Position numbers and translations under genes: made by a program. A model generated the notes under the pieces. The model did not search any database. It saw nothing but the letters and a program-made list of their open reading frames with translations, and was not told the origin of the DNA. From Paracoccaceae bacterium (GTDB taxonomy: Bacteria > Pseudomonadota > Alphaproteobacteria > Rhodobacterales > Rhodobacteraceae), in the NCBI GenBank assembly GCA_016778765.1, contig JADHOV010000029.1, positions 1-35,745 of the forward strand: 35,745 bases of DNA. Direction: 5' to 3'. How positions within the stretch are numbered: position 1 is the first letter of the stretch; the number at the start of each line of letters is the position of its first letter. Of this stretch, positions 26,177 through 35,655 are shown in pieces.

Positions 26177-26608
26177 TCAATTTGCGCTCCACAGGGCTGC
26201 GCAGATCGGATGCTCCAAGGCGGATTTGGGTGTTTGCTTGGCTAAAGCAAGGCATAAGCCAAGTAGATCTTCATGCAGCTTTTCGATATCCTCGATGAGG
26301 TTTTCTTTCGCCGCTGCTGCCTGTCTGATTTCGAACCTTTCGGTTGGTTTGGAATAAAAATACCCGGTATCAAGGCCCGTTTGAAGGCAAGTTTGCGCGC
26401 GCTTTATCAGGGCTTCATCTCGCAAACTCCGCCAATTTCTGATCTGAAGTGCCATAGATCGAATGGTCCCCTGATCATTGGTTTGAAGCGCTGTTTCGCA
26501 GATTGTTAGAACCGCCCTGTGCTGGGAATTAGCAAAAGCAGCCTGCATAGGCATAAAGCAAGACAGCAGCAGCGCGATATAAAAAGGCTTTTTTGGGAAA
26601 AAGATCAC
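26177..26608 (-). CDS. Exported small protein, unknown function
   Basis: This 143-residue frame begins at GTG 26608 with AAAGGA at good spacing. The N-terminus is a clear signal peptide: basic residues, then the hydrophobic YIALLLSCFMPMQAAFA, with cleavage likely near residue 26 after AFA. The mature part is helical with four cysteines (in LTICETA, RAQTCLQ, LGLCLAL and HPICAAL) that could form disulfides in the periplasm. I do not recognise a family. It is monocistronic and followed by an intrinsic terminator about 80 bases downstream. Confidence 0.65.
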   Translation of the reverse strand: MIFFPKKPFYIALLLSCFMPMQAAFANSQHRAVLTICETALQTNDQGTIRSMALQIRNWRSLRDEALIKRAQTCLQTGLDTGYFYSKPTERFEIRQAAAAKENLIEDIEKLHEDLLGLCLALAKQTPKSALEHPICAALWSAN

Positions 26609-26868
26609 TTGCGTTCCTTTACATTCAGCCGATTAATACACTGATCCGCCCCTTGCTCCAAACGGAAACTATCGGGTCACACATCTTCAACAGGGCGGCC
26701 GTTGATTCAAAAGATTGATCGGCCTTCACTGTTGTACATGCTTGCAACAGGTCTGAACTTGCTGGCGCCTACGGCGTGCACGCCGCCGGCAGACAGAGCA
26801 AGGCTTGTGGAGCGGATGTTTTCTTCTTAAACAGAGCGCGCGACTGTTTTTATTGCAAAGGACCTTTG

Positions 26869-28206
26869 ATGCGCCTGTCCCGCTATTTTATCCCCGTTTT
26901 GAAAGAAAACCCTGCCGATGCACAAATCGTGAGCCATCGTTTAATGTTACGGGCCGGCATGATCAAGCAATCGAGCGCCGGCATTTATTCATGGTTGCCG
27001 CTCGGGTTCAAAGTGTTGCGCAAATTGGAAGATATTGTGCATGAAGAGCAAGTGCGCGCCGGCCATATTCCAATGCTCATGCCGACGCTGCAATCTGCGG
27101 ATCTGTGGCGCGAAAGCGGCCGCTTTGATGATTACGGGCAAGAAATGTTGCGCATTAAGGATCGGCATGGGCGTGACATGCTTTATGGGCCAACCAATGA
27201 AGAACTGATTACGGATATTTTTCGCAGCCATGTGGGCAGTTATAAAGACCTGCCGATGACGCTATATCATATTCAATGGAAGTTCCGCGACGAAATCCGG
27301 CCACGGTTTGGTGTGATGCGGGGGCGTGAATTTTTCATGAAAGATGGCTATAATTTTGACGTCGATAAGCCCAGCGCCATGCATGCCTATAACCGCCATA
27401 TGGTCAGTTACCTGCGCACCTATGAGCGGATGGGGCTGAAGGCAATTCCGATGCGCGCCGATAGCGGCCCGATAGGAGGCGATGACACGCATGAATTTTT
27501 GGTACTGGCGGATACGGGCGAGTCTGAAGTGTTTTATGACAGCCAGATCCTAGATTTGAATTTGGGCAATCGCGCGGTGAATTATGATGACTGGGAGGAA
27601 TGTGCCGGAATCGTAGAGGAATGGACCACCCCCTATGCGCGCACCGATGAAACCCATGATGCCAGCCTTTTTGACGCTTTGCCCGAAGAGCGCCGACGCA
27701 GCAGTCGCGGTATAGAAGTTGGGCAGATTTTTTATTTTGGAACCAAATATTCTGAAGCGATGGGCGCCAATGTGGTGAATGATCAAGGCGCCCGCGTGCC
27801 GGTCCATATGGGCAGTCATGGGATCGGCGTGTCGCGTTTGATTGGTGCGATTATCGAGGCCAGCCATGATGAGAATGGAATCATTTGGCCGGAAGCCGTC
27901 ACGCCTTATCACTGTGGAATTGTGAATTTGAAGCAAGGGGATGCGGCAACAGATGCAGCTTGCGAAGCGCTTTATGCCAGCCTCACCGCTTTGGGGCTTG
28001 AACCGCTTTACGATGATCGGCAAGAGCGGGCAGGCGGCAAATTTGCCACCATGGACTTGATTGGCCTGCCTTGGCGGATCACGGTTGGGCCGCGTGGTTT
28101 GAAAAATGGAGTGGTAGAGCTGACCGCGCGCAAAACTGGAGAAAGCCAAGAACTTCCACCCGAGCAGGCTGTGGAAGCGATTGCGCAGATTTACGCCGCG
28201 CTTTAG
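26869..28206 (+). CDS. proS: Prolyl-tRNA synthetase (short form)
   Basis: ProRS charges tRNA-Pro with proline in the cytoplasm. [32 protein letters not shown], motif 2 around [28 protein letters not shown] and motif 3 near [16 protein letters not shown] identify this class II synthetase. The length of 445 residues shows the alphaproteobacterial form without the editing insertion of the E. coli enzyme (about 570 residues). The frame extends to 26776, but the ATG at 26869 has AAAGGA and matches the family start. It converges on the DUF2237 gene 24 bases away. Confidence 0.96.
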   Translation: MRLSRYFIPVLKENPADAQIVSHRLMLRAGMIKQSSAGIYSWLPLGFKVLRKLEDIVHEEQVRAGHIPMLMPTLQSADLWRESGRFDDYGQEMLRIKDRHGRDMLYGPTNEELITDIFRSHVGSYKDLPMTLYHIQWKFRDEIRPRFGVMRGREFFMKDGYNFDVDKPSAMHAYNRHMVSYLRTYERMGLKAIPMRADSGPIGGDDTHEFLVLADTGESEVFYDSQILDLNLGNRAVNYDDWEECAGIVEEWTTPYARTDETHDASLFDALPEERRRSSRGIEVGQIFYFGTKYSEAMGANVVNDQGARVPVHMGSHGIGVSRLIGAIIEASHDENGIIWPEAVTPYHCGIVNLKQGDAATDAACEALYASLTALGLEPLYDDRQERAGGKFATMDLIGLPWRITVGPRGLKNGVVELTARKTGESQELPPEQAVEAIAQIYAAL

Positions 28207-28230
28207 CCTGTCACTGAAGGTTTCATAGGA

Positions 28231-28599
28231 TTAGAGTTGATAGGCTTGTAAAATCTCGAGCGAAACGATTTCTAAGGCGCGCGCATGCGTGGCAGAAAGA
28301 TTAACCTTTGGCGCGCAACCTTCTTCATGGGCCTGCAAAAACCGGCCTGCGCAAAGGCACCAATGGTCGCCGGGTTTTAGGCCTACAAAGCCATATTCCG
28401 GCCGCGACGTGCTAAGATCATTGCCAAAATATTTTGAATAGGCCAAGAACTCGGCCGTCATCACCGCGCAGACGGTGTGGCTACCTTGATCGGCTTCGCA
28501 GGTGTTGCAATGCCCGTCGCGAAAAAAACCGGTGACCGGATCCTGTGAACAGGCGGCCAGCGCAGCGCCAAGGACATTAATTTCTGGATCTTTTTGCAT
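28231..28599 (-). CDS. DUF2237 family protein
   Basis: The 122-residue protein matches DUF2237 (COG3651) throughout: NVLGAALAACSQDPVTGFFRDGHCNTCEADQGSHTVCAVMTAEFL, then FGNDLSTSRPEYGFVGLKPGDHWCLCAGRF and the closing ATHARALEIVSLEIL. Conserved cysteines and histidines suggest metal binding, but the function is unknown. ATG codons exist at 28605 and 28599; GGAG is too close to the first and 9 bases from the second, so 28599 was chosen. It lies downstream of the decayed DUF2332 gene on the same strand. Confidence 0.88.
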   Translation of the reverse strand: MQKDPEINVLGAALAACSQDPVTGFFRDGHCNTCEADQGSHTVCAVMTAEFLAYSKYFGNDLSTSRPEYGFVGLKPGDHWCLCAGRFLQAHEEGCAPKVNLSATHARALEIVSLEILQAYQL

Positions 28600-28684
28600 G
28601 ATCATAGGCTCCTATTTCTGGAAAATCTAGCGATCAGCACGCTTAAGACAAGCCCTTAAACGGCCGATTTCCGGCCCATGCGAT

Positions 28685-29697
28685 TCAGCGCCCGTGAAAA
28701 TCTGCTCGACCCAGTTCAATTACTTGCTCGTCCGGCCATAACGTTAAGTGCAAAGCCGCCCCTAGGCCTTGGTCATCAGCTTCCATTGCAAAATGTGCCA
28801 GAGGGGTTGCGCTACTTGCCTGTTGTCCCGCTGTTTCTGGCGCTTGCATGCAGTTTTGTTGCGTTTAGAGAGAAGAATAGTGCCACGCGACTGTGTTGAA
28901 GACCAAATGGAGATGCTTATGATATCCTGATGCAAGGCGGAGGCGAAGCCAATCAGCTGCGTCACCTTGCGCAATGGCAACGCGTTGCCTGGGGCACATA
29001 CGCGCCAGTTGCTGCAGGCGTTCGGTTTGGTCCGGCCAAGTATAGGCACAAAGCCTCAAAAATCCTTCAGAGCTCCGAGGGTTTATCGGCGACAGATCAA
29101 CGCCGGCGCGTCCGGTGATTTGAAATCTGCCCGGTGGGGGCGCTGGCCGCGCCAATCGGGCGTGAGCGTCAGCGTGGCCTTATGGGGCTGATATGTGAAC
29201 CCATGAGAGGATAGCACGAATTGGTCAAATAAGAGGTTTAAACCGGCGCTTGCCCCCAGCTCTGACACAATCAGCGGCAGGTTGAAACGGCGTTCTAACA
29301 TCACCGCGGTGGCAATCAACTCCGCGTTGCGCCCGATTTCATTGGTTTGCGGGATATAGTTTAGCCATCGCAAGATATGCGTTGCGTGATTGCGCAGCGC
29401 CGCTTGAACCGCCATGTGCAGGTTTACCAGCGGCACGGATTTTTTTTGGGGGGGGTAACAAGCCTTAAGCGCGGGGTCCTGGCTGCTCAGGACCAACGCA
29501 TGCAGCCCTGCAGCCAGCCTGAGCGGTATGTTGTCTTTATTAGGTGCCGGATCGCCAGACCAACTGTTCAGCCGGTTTATAAGTGTAACGGGGTATAAAT
29601 CGCCATCGGCAAGCAGATGCAACAGTCTGCGCATAAAGCATGAGCCTAAAGCGCTGCAGGCTTCGGCTTGCTGGTGAAAGTGATTGGAAATCGTTAT
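28685..29697 (-). pseudogene. Decayed DUF2332 family gene
   Basis: DUF2332 (COG4427) sequence is readable over the whole interval but is broken several times. The first part (HQQAEACSALGSCFMRRLL, then LIVSELGASAGLNLL) is in one frame. From about 29140 it continues in another (GRAGVDLSPINP, AYTWPDQTERLQQL, HLVFNTVAWHY), with the shift near the G5 run at 29136-29140. An in-frame TAA interrupts at 28865-28867, after which PLAHFAMEADDQGLGAAL and ELGRADFHGR follow. A TGA at 28685-28687 stands where the family has Trp. No ATG, GTG or TTG start precedes the N-terminal part; ATA at 29697 replaces the expected ATG. A T8G8 tract lies at 29440-29455. The function of intact members is not known to me. 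Confidence 0.85.
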
Positions 29698-30389
29698 TTG
29701 AATTTATCGATCAACCTTTGAAGCGGATTTCTTACGGGATCTTCCAAATCTGGCGATTGTGGTTTTTCAAGGGCGGCTTCGTTCCTGTGCGGCTGGGCCG
29801 CTTTTGGTTTTTTGGATTTTTGTGCCTGCGCTTTGAGCGCGACTTTATTCATAAAGCCTGCCGGATCTTTACCGGCTAATTTTACAGCGCCCTCGCCAAT
29901 ACCGCTGAGTAAATCATCTAACCAGGCATGATCTGCTTTGACAAAATCATGAAGCACATATCCGGCCACGTGGTCTTTATGCCCCGGATGCCCGATGCCC
30001 AAGCGTACGCGATGATAGTCAGCCCCGATATGCTGGTGGATTGAGCGCAAGCCATTATGCCCCGCATGGCCGCCTGCTGTTTTCAGGCGGCATTTGCCCG
30101 GTGCTAAATCCAATTCATCATGAAACACAATGATCTCATCGGGCGTCAGCTTAAAAAACCGCATCGCCTCTCCGACCGATTGTCCGGATAGGTTCATAAA
30201 GGTTTCCGGTTTTAACAAAACCAGTTTTTCTGATCCCAAGCGGCCTTCGCTGATCACGCCGCTAAATTTTTTTTTCCAAGGTGAAAATCCATTTTCGGAG
30301 GCAATTTTATCAAGCGCCATAAATCCAATATTATGGCGGTTCTGGGCGTATTTTGAACCAGGATTCCCCAATCCGACGAATAATTGCAT
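29694..30389 (-). CDS. pth: Peptidyl-tRNA hydrolase
   Basis: Pth releases peptides from prematurely dissociated peptidyl-tRNA. MQLFVGLGNPGSKYAQNRHNIGF carries the catalytic His19; KPETFMNLSGQSV, FHDELDLAPGKCRLKTAGGHAGHNGLRS and RVRLGIGHPG complete the active site. The 231 residues include a basic C-terminal tail of about 45 residues beyond the catalytic domain. The frame extends to 30452, but the ATG at 30389 has AGGAG upstream and fits the family. It lies downstream of rplY, a common pairing, but an intrinsic terminator intervenes. Its TAA stop overlaps the former start of the DUF2332 pseudogene. Confidence 0.95.
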   Translation of the reverse strand: MQLFVGLGNPGSKYAQNRHNIGFMALDKIASENGFSPWKKKFSGVISEGRLGSEKLVLLKPETFMNLSGQSVGEAMRFFKLTPDEIIVFHDELDLAPGKCRLKTAGGHAGHNGLRSIHQHIGADYHRVRLGIGHPGHKDHVAGYVLHDFVKADHAWLDDLLSGIGEGAVKLAGKDPAGFMNKVALKAQAQKSKKPKAAQPHRNEAALEKPQSPDLEDPVRNPLQRLIDKFK

Positions 30390-30452
30390 GTAAACGCTCC
30401 TGCTCAGCGATATGCCGTTAATAGCGCTGCCCGTTCGAAACGCAAAGCGCAT

Positions 30453-30482
30453 AAAAAAAGCAGAGCGGTTGCTCTGCTTTTT
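30453..30482. terminator. Bidirectional intrinsic terminator between rplY and pth
   Basis: GCAGAGC (30460-30466) and GCTCTGC (30471-30477) pair around GGTT, with seven A on the left and five T on the right. On the minus strand it terminates rplY, so pth must depend on read-through or a promoter close to its start. Confidence 0.88.
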
Positions 30483-30519
30483 AAATTTTTACTGACCGCC
30501 TGCGAAAAACGCCGCTGCC

Positions 30520-31161
30520 TTACTCCGCGGAGTCTTCTGCGGGTGCATCGCCTGTTTCGGCTACGGCTTCTTCTTCCTCTGACGCAGAAATACCACCCGG
30601 TGCCGATAAATTGGCGATTACAAAATCGCGATCAATCGTGGGGCGCGCCCCCTCTGGAAGACTGATTGCAGAAATCGTAATCACATCTCCGACGGCAACC
30701 TCCGCAAGGTCGACGGTAAGCTTTTCGGGAATATCGCCCGCGGTAACCACCAATTCAACTTCTGGACGCACAACATTCAAATAGCCGCCGCGCTTGATCC
30801 CCGGACAAACGTCTTCATTTAGAAACTCAACGGGGATGAATAGGTTGATTTTTGAGGTGCGGCGTAAGCGCATCAGATCCAGATGGGTTGGCAGATCTTT
30901 TACGACGTCACGCTGTACATCCCGGCAAATCACCCGAACATCCTCATGGCCTTCAACTTTTAAGTTAAACAGCGTTGATAAAAAACGCCCCGCTTTCAGA
31001 CGCTTAAACAACACGTTGAATGGAATCTGAATGGGTAGCGGATCAACGCCGCCTCCATAGACAACACCCGGCACCATGCCATCGCGCCGCGCCTGACGAG
31101 CGGCGCCCTTGCCTGTCCCCGTGCGTGGCAAAACTTCAAGATTTGGAATCTCTCCAGCCAT
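30520..31161 (-). CDS. rplY: 50S ribosomal protein bL25 (CTC form)
   Basis: bL25 binds 5S rRNA. The N-terminal domain ([25 protein letters not shown]) and the C-terminal TL5/CTC domain are both present. The 213 residues therefore match the long CTC-type protein, not the 94-residue E. coli form. The acidic tail [19 protein letters not shown] is usual in Rhodobacteraceae. The frame extends to 31197, but the ATG at 31161 has GGAGAG upstream. A strong terminator follows, then pth. Confidence 0.95.
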   Translation of the reverse strand: MAGEIPNLEVLPRTGTGKGAARQARRDGMVPGVVYGGGVDPLPIQIPFNVLFKRLKAGRFLSTLFNLKVEGHEDVRVICRDVQRDVVKDLPTHLDLMRLRRTSKINLFIPVEFLNEDVCPGIKRGGYLNVVRPEVELVVTAGDIPEKLTVDLAEVAVGDVITISAISLPEGARPTIDRDFVIANLSAPGGISASEEEEAVAETGDAPAEDSAE

Positions 31162-31314
31162 AATTCTCTCCATAATAAATGCAAGGGGCCCCTCCAAGGC
31201 TGTGACCCCAATGAAGCCGCGCGTATAAACCAGTTATTTAAGGTTTAAAAGGCCAAAATACAGAATTATGCAGTCGCCCCAGCGGAGGGTTGGCGTTAAG
31301 AGGAAAAGCCGGTT

Positions 31315-32478
31315 CTATTCCCAATCCCCCGCAAACCCTTTCGGAATCAACAAGGTGTTGCGATTTAGATCCTGAACCCGTTTATGGCCGCATAGCGCCA
31401 TGGAAATATCGAGCTCTTTGTGAATAAGCTCAAGGCTTTTGCGCACGCCTTCTTGGCCCATTGCCCCAAGCCCATAAATATGCGAGCGCCCGATATAGGT
31501 GCCTTTCGCCCCAAGCGCTAAGGCTTTCAGAACATCTTGGCCAGAGCGGATGCCACCATCCATATGCACTTCAATTTTATCGCCCACCGCTTCAACAATG
31601 CCCGGAAGCGCCTTGATCGAGCTTAGCGCGCCATCCAATTGCCGCCCGCCATGGTTGGAGACGATAATCGCATCCGCACCAACTTTCAGGGCCATCTTGG
31701 CATCTTCTTGATCTAAAATGCCTTTTAAAATGACTTTGCCGCCCCAGACATCCTTTAAACGGGCCACCTTGTTCCAATCAAGCGCCGGATCAAATTGTTC
31801 GGCTGTCCAAGAGGAGAGGCTGCTTGGATCGCTGACGCCTTTGGCATGGCCGACAATATTGCCAAAAAACCGCCGCTTTGTGCCCAGCATTTCTACGCCC
31901 CAGCCCCATTTTGTGGCCAAATTGGCAATCGATTTGGGTGTCAATTTGGGTGGGGCCGACAGCCCGTTGCGGATGTCTTTGTGACGCTGGCCCAAGATCT
32001 GTAAGTCTAGCGTCAGAACCAAGGCAGAGCAGTTTGCCGCGCGTGCCCGCTCGACCAAACGATCATTAAAATCATTGTCCTTCAGCATGTAAAGTTGCAT
32101 CCAAAAAGGCGCCTCAGTATGGGCTGCGACATCCTCGATTGAACAGATGGACATCGTGGATAAGGTGTAGGGCACGCCAAAGCTTTCGGCTGCCCGTGCG
32201 GCTTTTATTTCGCCATCGGCAGATTGCATTCCGGTCAAACCAACCGGGGCCAAAGCCACCGGCATGGCAACCTGCTGCCCCACCATGGTGCTGGCGGTGC
32301 TGCGCCCTGTCATATCAACTGCAACCCGCTGGCGAAGTTTAAGCTGTTGAAAATCGGATACATTTTCACTAAACGTTTGCTCTGTCCAGCTGCCAGACTC
32401 CGTGTAATCATAAAACATGCGCGGCACGCGGCGCGCATAGATTTTTTTAAGATCGTAGATATTGGTGATTACAGGCAT
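31315..32478 (-). CDS. lldD: FMN-dependent L-lactate dehydrogenase / alpha-hydroxy acid oxidase
   Basis: This 387-residue TIM-barrel flavoprotein oxidises L-lactate or a related 2-hydroxy acid, usually passing electrons to the quinone pool. The catalytic motif SNHGGRQLDGA carries His276, aligned with the base His275 of E. coli LldD. FMN-site stretches APVGLTGM, LSTMSICSIEDVA, KGILDQEDA and HMDGGIRSGQDVLKALALGAKGTYIGR are complete. LldD is the closest well-known relative; related oxidases for glycolate or other substrates cannot be excluded. It is divergent from the MaoC-like gene, with 88 bases between. Confidence 0.88.
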   Translation of the reverse strand: MPVITNIYDLKKIYARRVPRMFYDYTESGSWTEQTFSENVSDFQQLKLRQRVAVDMTGRSTASTMVGQQVAMPVALAPVGLTGMQSADGEIKAARAAESFGVPYTLSTMSICSIEDVAAHTEAPFWMQLYMLKDNDFNDRLVERARAANCSALVLTLDLQILGQRHKDIRNGLSAPPKLTPKSIANLATKWGWGVEMLGTKRRFFGNIVGHAKGVSDPSSLSSWTAEQFDPALDWNKVARLKDVWGGKVILKGILDQEDAKMALKVGADAIIVSNHGGRQLDGALSSIKALPGIVEAVGDKIEVHMDGGIRSGQDVLKALALGAKGTYIGRSHIYGLGAMGQEGVRKSLELIHKELDISMALCGHKRVQDLNRNTLLIPKGFAGDWE

Positions 32479-32566
32479 TTAAGCTTTACCTTACTGGGTT
32501 GTCGCGATCAAATCTAAACGCGATATAACATCGTTAACCTATAAAACACCAGAGCAGGAGCAGCCG

Positions 32567-33004
32567 ATGTATTTTGAAGATTTTGTGGTCGGGTTTCATT
32601 TTGAAGCCGAACCAAAACAGATTTCAAAAGCGCAAATTCTTGCCTTCGCGCAGGACTGGGATCCGCAGCCGTTTCATCTGGATGACGCGCAGGCCGAAGC
32701 GTCCCCCTATGGTGGGATCATCGCCAGCGGCTGGCAAACGGTTTTGATCGGATTCGAAGCGGTTTTTCGCACTAGGCTGTTTGAAAAATGCTCAATCGGG
32801 TCGCCAGGGGTGGATGAGGTGCGCTGGTTTATACCCGTCTATCCAGACGACATTTTAACCTGCGCGATTACGGTAGAAGAGGCGCGCCGCTCACGCAGCA
32901 AGCCCGATCGCGGATTTATCAAAACCCGGTTTGTTATCCGAAACCAAAGCCAAAAAATCGTAAGCAGCTTTTTGGCCACGCAAATGCTTCTTCTGGCCGC
33001 ATAA
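32567..33004 (+). CDS. MaoC-like (R)-hydratase family protein
   Basis: The 145-residue single hot-dog domain shows the hydratase-2 motif around AQDWDPQPFHLDDAQAEASPYGGIIASGW, with the catalytic Asp and His in D-x-x-P-x-H and the following loop. Such enzymes hydrate enoyl-CoA substrates in fatty acid or similar metabolism. AGGAGCAG precedes the ATG. Two CGCGAT direct repeats (32503-32508, 32519-32524) lie in the divergent region shared with lldD. The substrate is unknown. Confidence 0.85.
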   Translation: MYFEDFVVGFHFEAEPKQISKAQILAFAQDWDPQPFHLDDAQAEASPYGGIIASGWQTVLIGFEAVFRTRLFEKCSIGSPGVDEVRWFIPVYPDDILTCAITVEEARRSRSKPDRGFIKTRFVIRNQSQKIVSSFLATQMLLLAA

Positions 33005-33021
33005 GTCATGCCAACAGAGGT

Positions 33022-33813
33022 TTAACCGCGATGTGCCCCATCTGAGAGGGTTTTGACAAACGCCAAAACCTCTGCAACGGGTTTGCCCTTGGCCAATTCA
33101 CTGACAATCGCGGATCCAACCACGGCGCCATCGGCAATTTCAGCGATGCTTTGCGCCGCTTCAGGGGTGTTGATGCCAAATCCAACGATCACCGGCAGAT
33201 CCGTATTTGCTTTAATTTGCGCCACTTCAGGCCCCACGTTTTGCGCTTGCGCTTCGCCGGCGCCCGTGATGCCCGTGATCGACACATAATACACAAAGCC
33301 TGACGTATTCTGAAGAACCTTTGGCAAGCGTTTAGCATCCGTTGTTGGCGTTGCGAGGCGAATAAAATTTAAGCCCGCGGCTTGCGCCGGAACGCAGAGC
33401 TCGTCATCCTCTTCGGGGGGCAAATCCACGATGATCAACCCGTCAATTCCAGCGGTTTTTGCATCCTGCAGAAATTGGTCAACACCATGATTGTAGATCG
33501 GGTTGTAATAACCCATCAGAACGATAGGCGTTACATCATCTTGTTGGCGAAATTCAGCGGCTAAATTCAGCGTTTTTTGCAAGGTCATGCCGGCTTCAAG
33601 CGCGCGCTGCCCCGCCAGCTGAATCGTGCTGCCATCTGCCATTGGATCGGTGAAAGGGAGCCCCAGTTCAATAATATCCACACCCGCTGCGGGAAGGCCT
33701 TTCACCAGCTCAAGCGCGGTGTGATAATCTGGATCTCCAGCCATGACATAGGAGACAAATGCCTTTTTCCCATCTGCTTTTAATGCGGCAAATTTATCGT
33801 CAATCCGAGTCAT
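33022..33813 (-). CDS. trpA: Tryptophan synthase alpha chain
   Basis: TrpA cleaves indole-3-glycerol phosphate to indole, which is channelled to TrpB. The catalytic Glu and Asp are present in [22 protein letters not shown], and the phosphate-binding loops VGFGINTPE and [10 protein letters not shown] follow. The frame extends to 33837, but the ATG at 33813 has GAAAGG upstream and fits the family, giving 263 residues. trpB is not adjacent in the window. The gene is convergent with the MaoC-like gene, 17 bases apart. Confidence 0.95.
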   Translation of the reverse strand: MTRIDDKFAALKADGKKAFVSYVMAGDPDYHTALELVKGLPAAGVDIIELGLPFTDPMADGSTIQLAGQRALEAGMTLQKTLNLAAEFRQQDDVTPIVLMGYYNPIYNHGVDQFLQDAKTAGIDGLIIVDLPPEEDDELCVPAQAAGLNFIRLATPTTDAKRLPKVLQNTSGFVYYVSITGITGAGEAQAQNVGPEVAQIKANTDLPVIVGFGINTPEAAQSIAEIADGAVVGSAIVSELAKGKPVAEVLAFVKTLSDGAHRG

Positions 33814-34011
33814 ATTAGGCACCTTTCGCTTCGTCATGCTCTCCCATGCCCAATCGCATGCGAAAAATCAATGCCAAGCAAACATTTCACGAAAAAGCTT
33901 GTGCCGTAAAAGAAACCGTAAGTCGCAGAGCGGCGCTTTTGCATCTTCGCCGCTTGCCTCGGGGAAGATCTGCCACTAGAAGCCCCCAACAGCGCTAAAA
34001 GGAGCAGAGCC

Positions 34012-35109
34012 ATGGGGTTTAAAATGGGTATTGTCGGGTTACCAAATGTTGGTAAATCCACCTTGTTTAACGCCTTAACCAAAACCGCGGCCGCGCAGGC
34101 GGCAAATTTTCCGTTCTGCACCATTGAACCGAATGTGGGCGATGTGGCCGTGCCCGATGCACGCCTTGATACTTTGGCTAAAATCGCCAGCTCAAAGCAA
34201 GTGATCCCAACGCGGATGACATTCGTTGACATTGCCGGGTTGGTCAAAGGCGCATCAAAGGGTGAAGGGCTTGGAAACCAATTTCTGGCAAATATCCGCG
34301 AGGTCGATGCCATCGCTCATGTGCTGCGCTGTTTCGAGGATTCTGATGTTACCCATGTTGATGGGCACGTCGACCCGGTATCTGACGCCGAGACGATCGA
34401 AACCGAGCTGATGCTGGCCGATATTGAAAGCATTGAGAAGCGGCTGCAAGGCCTTAGCCGCAAAGTGCGCGGCGGTGATAAAGAGGCGGTGCAACAAGAG
34501 CGCTTGCTTAAAGCCGCTTTGGTGGTGCTTGAAGAAGGAAAACCAGCGCGCAGCGTTGAGGTTGAGCAAGAGGATCTGAAAGCTTGGAAAATGCTTCAGC
34601 TGTTAACCAGCAAGCCGATCCTGTTTGTGTGCAATGTGGATGAGGAGACCGCGGGCACAGGAAATACGTTTTCGCAACAGGTGCATGATATGGCGGCTGC
34701 ACAGGGCGCTGGAACCGTTATTATCAGCGCCCAGATTGAAGAAGAGATCAGCCAATTAGAGCCTGAAGAAGCCGCCATGTTTCTGGATGAGATGGGCTTA
34801 GAAGAGGCTGGATTAGATCGCTTGATCCGCGCCGGCTATAAGCTCTTGGAATTGGAAACCTATTTCACCGTTGGCCCTAAAGAGGCGCGAGCCTGGACGA
34901 TAAAGGGCGGCACCTACGCCCCCCAAGCCGCCGGGGTGATCCATGGTGATTTTGAGCGCGGTTTTATCCGGGCCGAGACCATTGCCTATGAGGATTATGT
35001 TGCCCTTGAGGGAGAACAGAAATCCAAGGAAGCCGGAAAGATGCGCGTTGAGGGTAAATCTTACGTTGTGAAAGATGGTGATGTTTTGCATTTTCTATTC
35101 AACGCATAA
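34012..35109 (+). CDS. ychF: Redox-regulated P-loop ATPase YchF/OLA1
   Basis: YchF is a universally conserved TRAFAC-class NTPase that prefers ATP and binds ribosomes. GIVGLPNVGKSTLFNALT holds the P-loop (GLPNVGKST, 9-17), FVDIAGLVKGASKGEGLGNQFLANIREVDAIAHVLRCF holds the G3 region, and the C-terminal TGS domain ends in VVKDGDVLHFLFNA. The length of 365 residues is normal. A GGAG lies upstream of the ATG. Monocistronic, divergent from trpA with about 200 bases between. Confidence 0.97.
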   Translation: MGFKMGIVGLPNVGKSTLFNALTKTAAAQAANFPFCTIEPNVGDVAVPDARLDTLAKIASSKQVIPTRMTFVDIAGLVKGASKGEGLGNQFLANIREVDAIAHVLRCFEDSDVTHVDGHVDPVSDAETIETELMLADIESIEKRLQGLSRKVRGGDKEAVQQERLLKAALVVLEEGKPARSVEVEQEDLKAWKMLQLLTSKPILFVCNVDEETAGTGNTFSQQVHDMAAAQGAGTVIISAQIEEEISQLEPEEAAMFLDEMGLEEAGLDRLIRAGYKLLELETYFTVGPKEARAWTIKGGTYAPQAAGVIHGDFERGFIRAETIAYEDYVALEGEQKSKEAGKMRVEGKSYVVKDGDVLHFLFNA

Positions 35110-35655
35110 GGCGCTGCGCGCAGGCCATTTGCTTTTGCTGAGGGGCTTGGCAAAATAAGGCTGCATGCTCGGCCAGATTTTAAGCGCTTCAAAGGCTTTG
35201 ATTGAACTCGCGCGTTTCAATGTTGGATATAGTCAAAGCGCTAAGAGAAGAAGCACTTGTCGGGCTGCGTATTTTTACAAAGACATGTCATTGGCGGTTT
35301 GGTAAATCGTCAAATGATGTTTGGATTGCGAAGGATGCAATCTTTCAACGCTGTAAGGCCAAACTATTGGGGGAGGGTTTATGTGCTTTGGAAGCAAAGC
35401 GGATGCGCAGCTAGCGCTACGCTGGGTTTTTATTTTTTTGCCAACGGGCTTTTTCTCGCACAATGCGTTAAACCATTCGATTTATTTTCTCTGGCTGGGG
35501 TGGGTTGTTTGGATGAAATTTCTTATAAAATTTAAAGCAAGAGTGCGGGCGCTGCGCGCCAGCTGAGGGCGTAGGGACGGACAAATTTTAAAAAGTGAAG
35601 GTTTCTTATATTTTCCGCTTGTTTTGCCAGCAGATAAAATTGTAGACCCATGAGC
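35110..35655. other. Intergenic stretch between ychF and tRNA-Ser
   Basis: This 546-base stretch holds only weak small frames; the best is at 35381-35566 (separate entry). No clear terminator was found after ychF; a GCGCTGCGCGC patch at about 35111 lacks a T-run. A TAAAAT at 35634-35639, just upstream of the tRNA, may be its -10 box, without an obvious -35. Confidence 0.5.
35381..35566 (+). CDS. Possible small membrane protein
   Basis: A 61-codon frame starts MCFGSKADAQLALRWVFIFL and has GGGGGAGGG 4-5 bases before its ATG. Two hydrophobic stretches (about 14-25 and 33-48) could be membrane segments, followed by a basic tail. No family is recognised. It may be chance in an otherwise empty intergenic stretch. 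Confidence 0.3.
   Translation: MCFGSKADAQLALRWVFIFLPTGFFSHNALNHSIYFLWLGWVVWMKFLIKFKARVRALRAS

Noticed and set aside
28865-29155. Separate small gene in the second frame of the DUF2332 region
   Set aside because: Its sequence continues DUF2332 after the frameshift; it is part of the pseudogene.
35202-35414. 70-codon frame after ychF
   Set aside because: No ribosome-binding site, no recognisable domain and overlap with other weak frames; probably chance.
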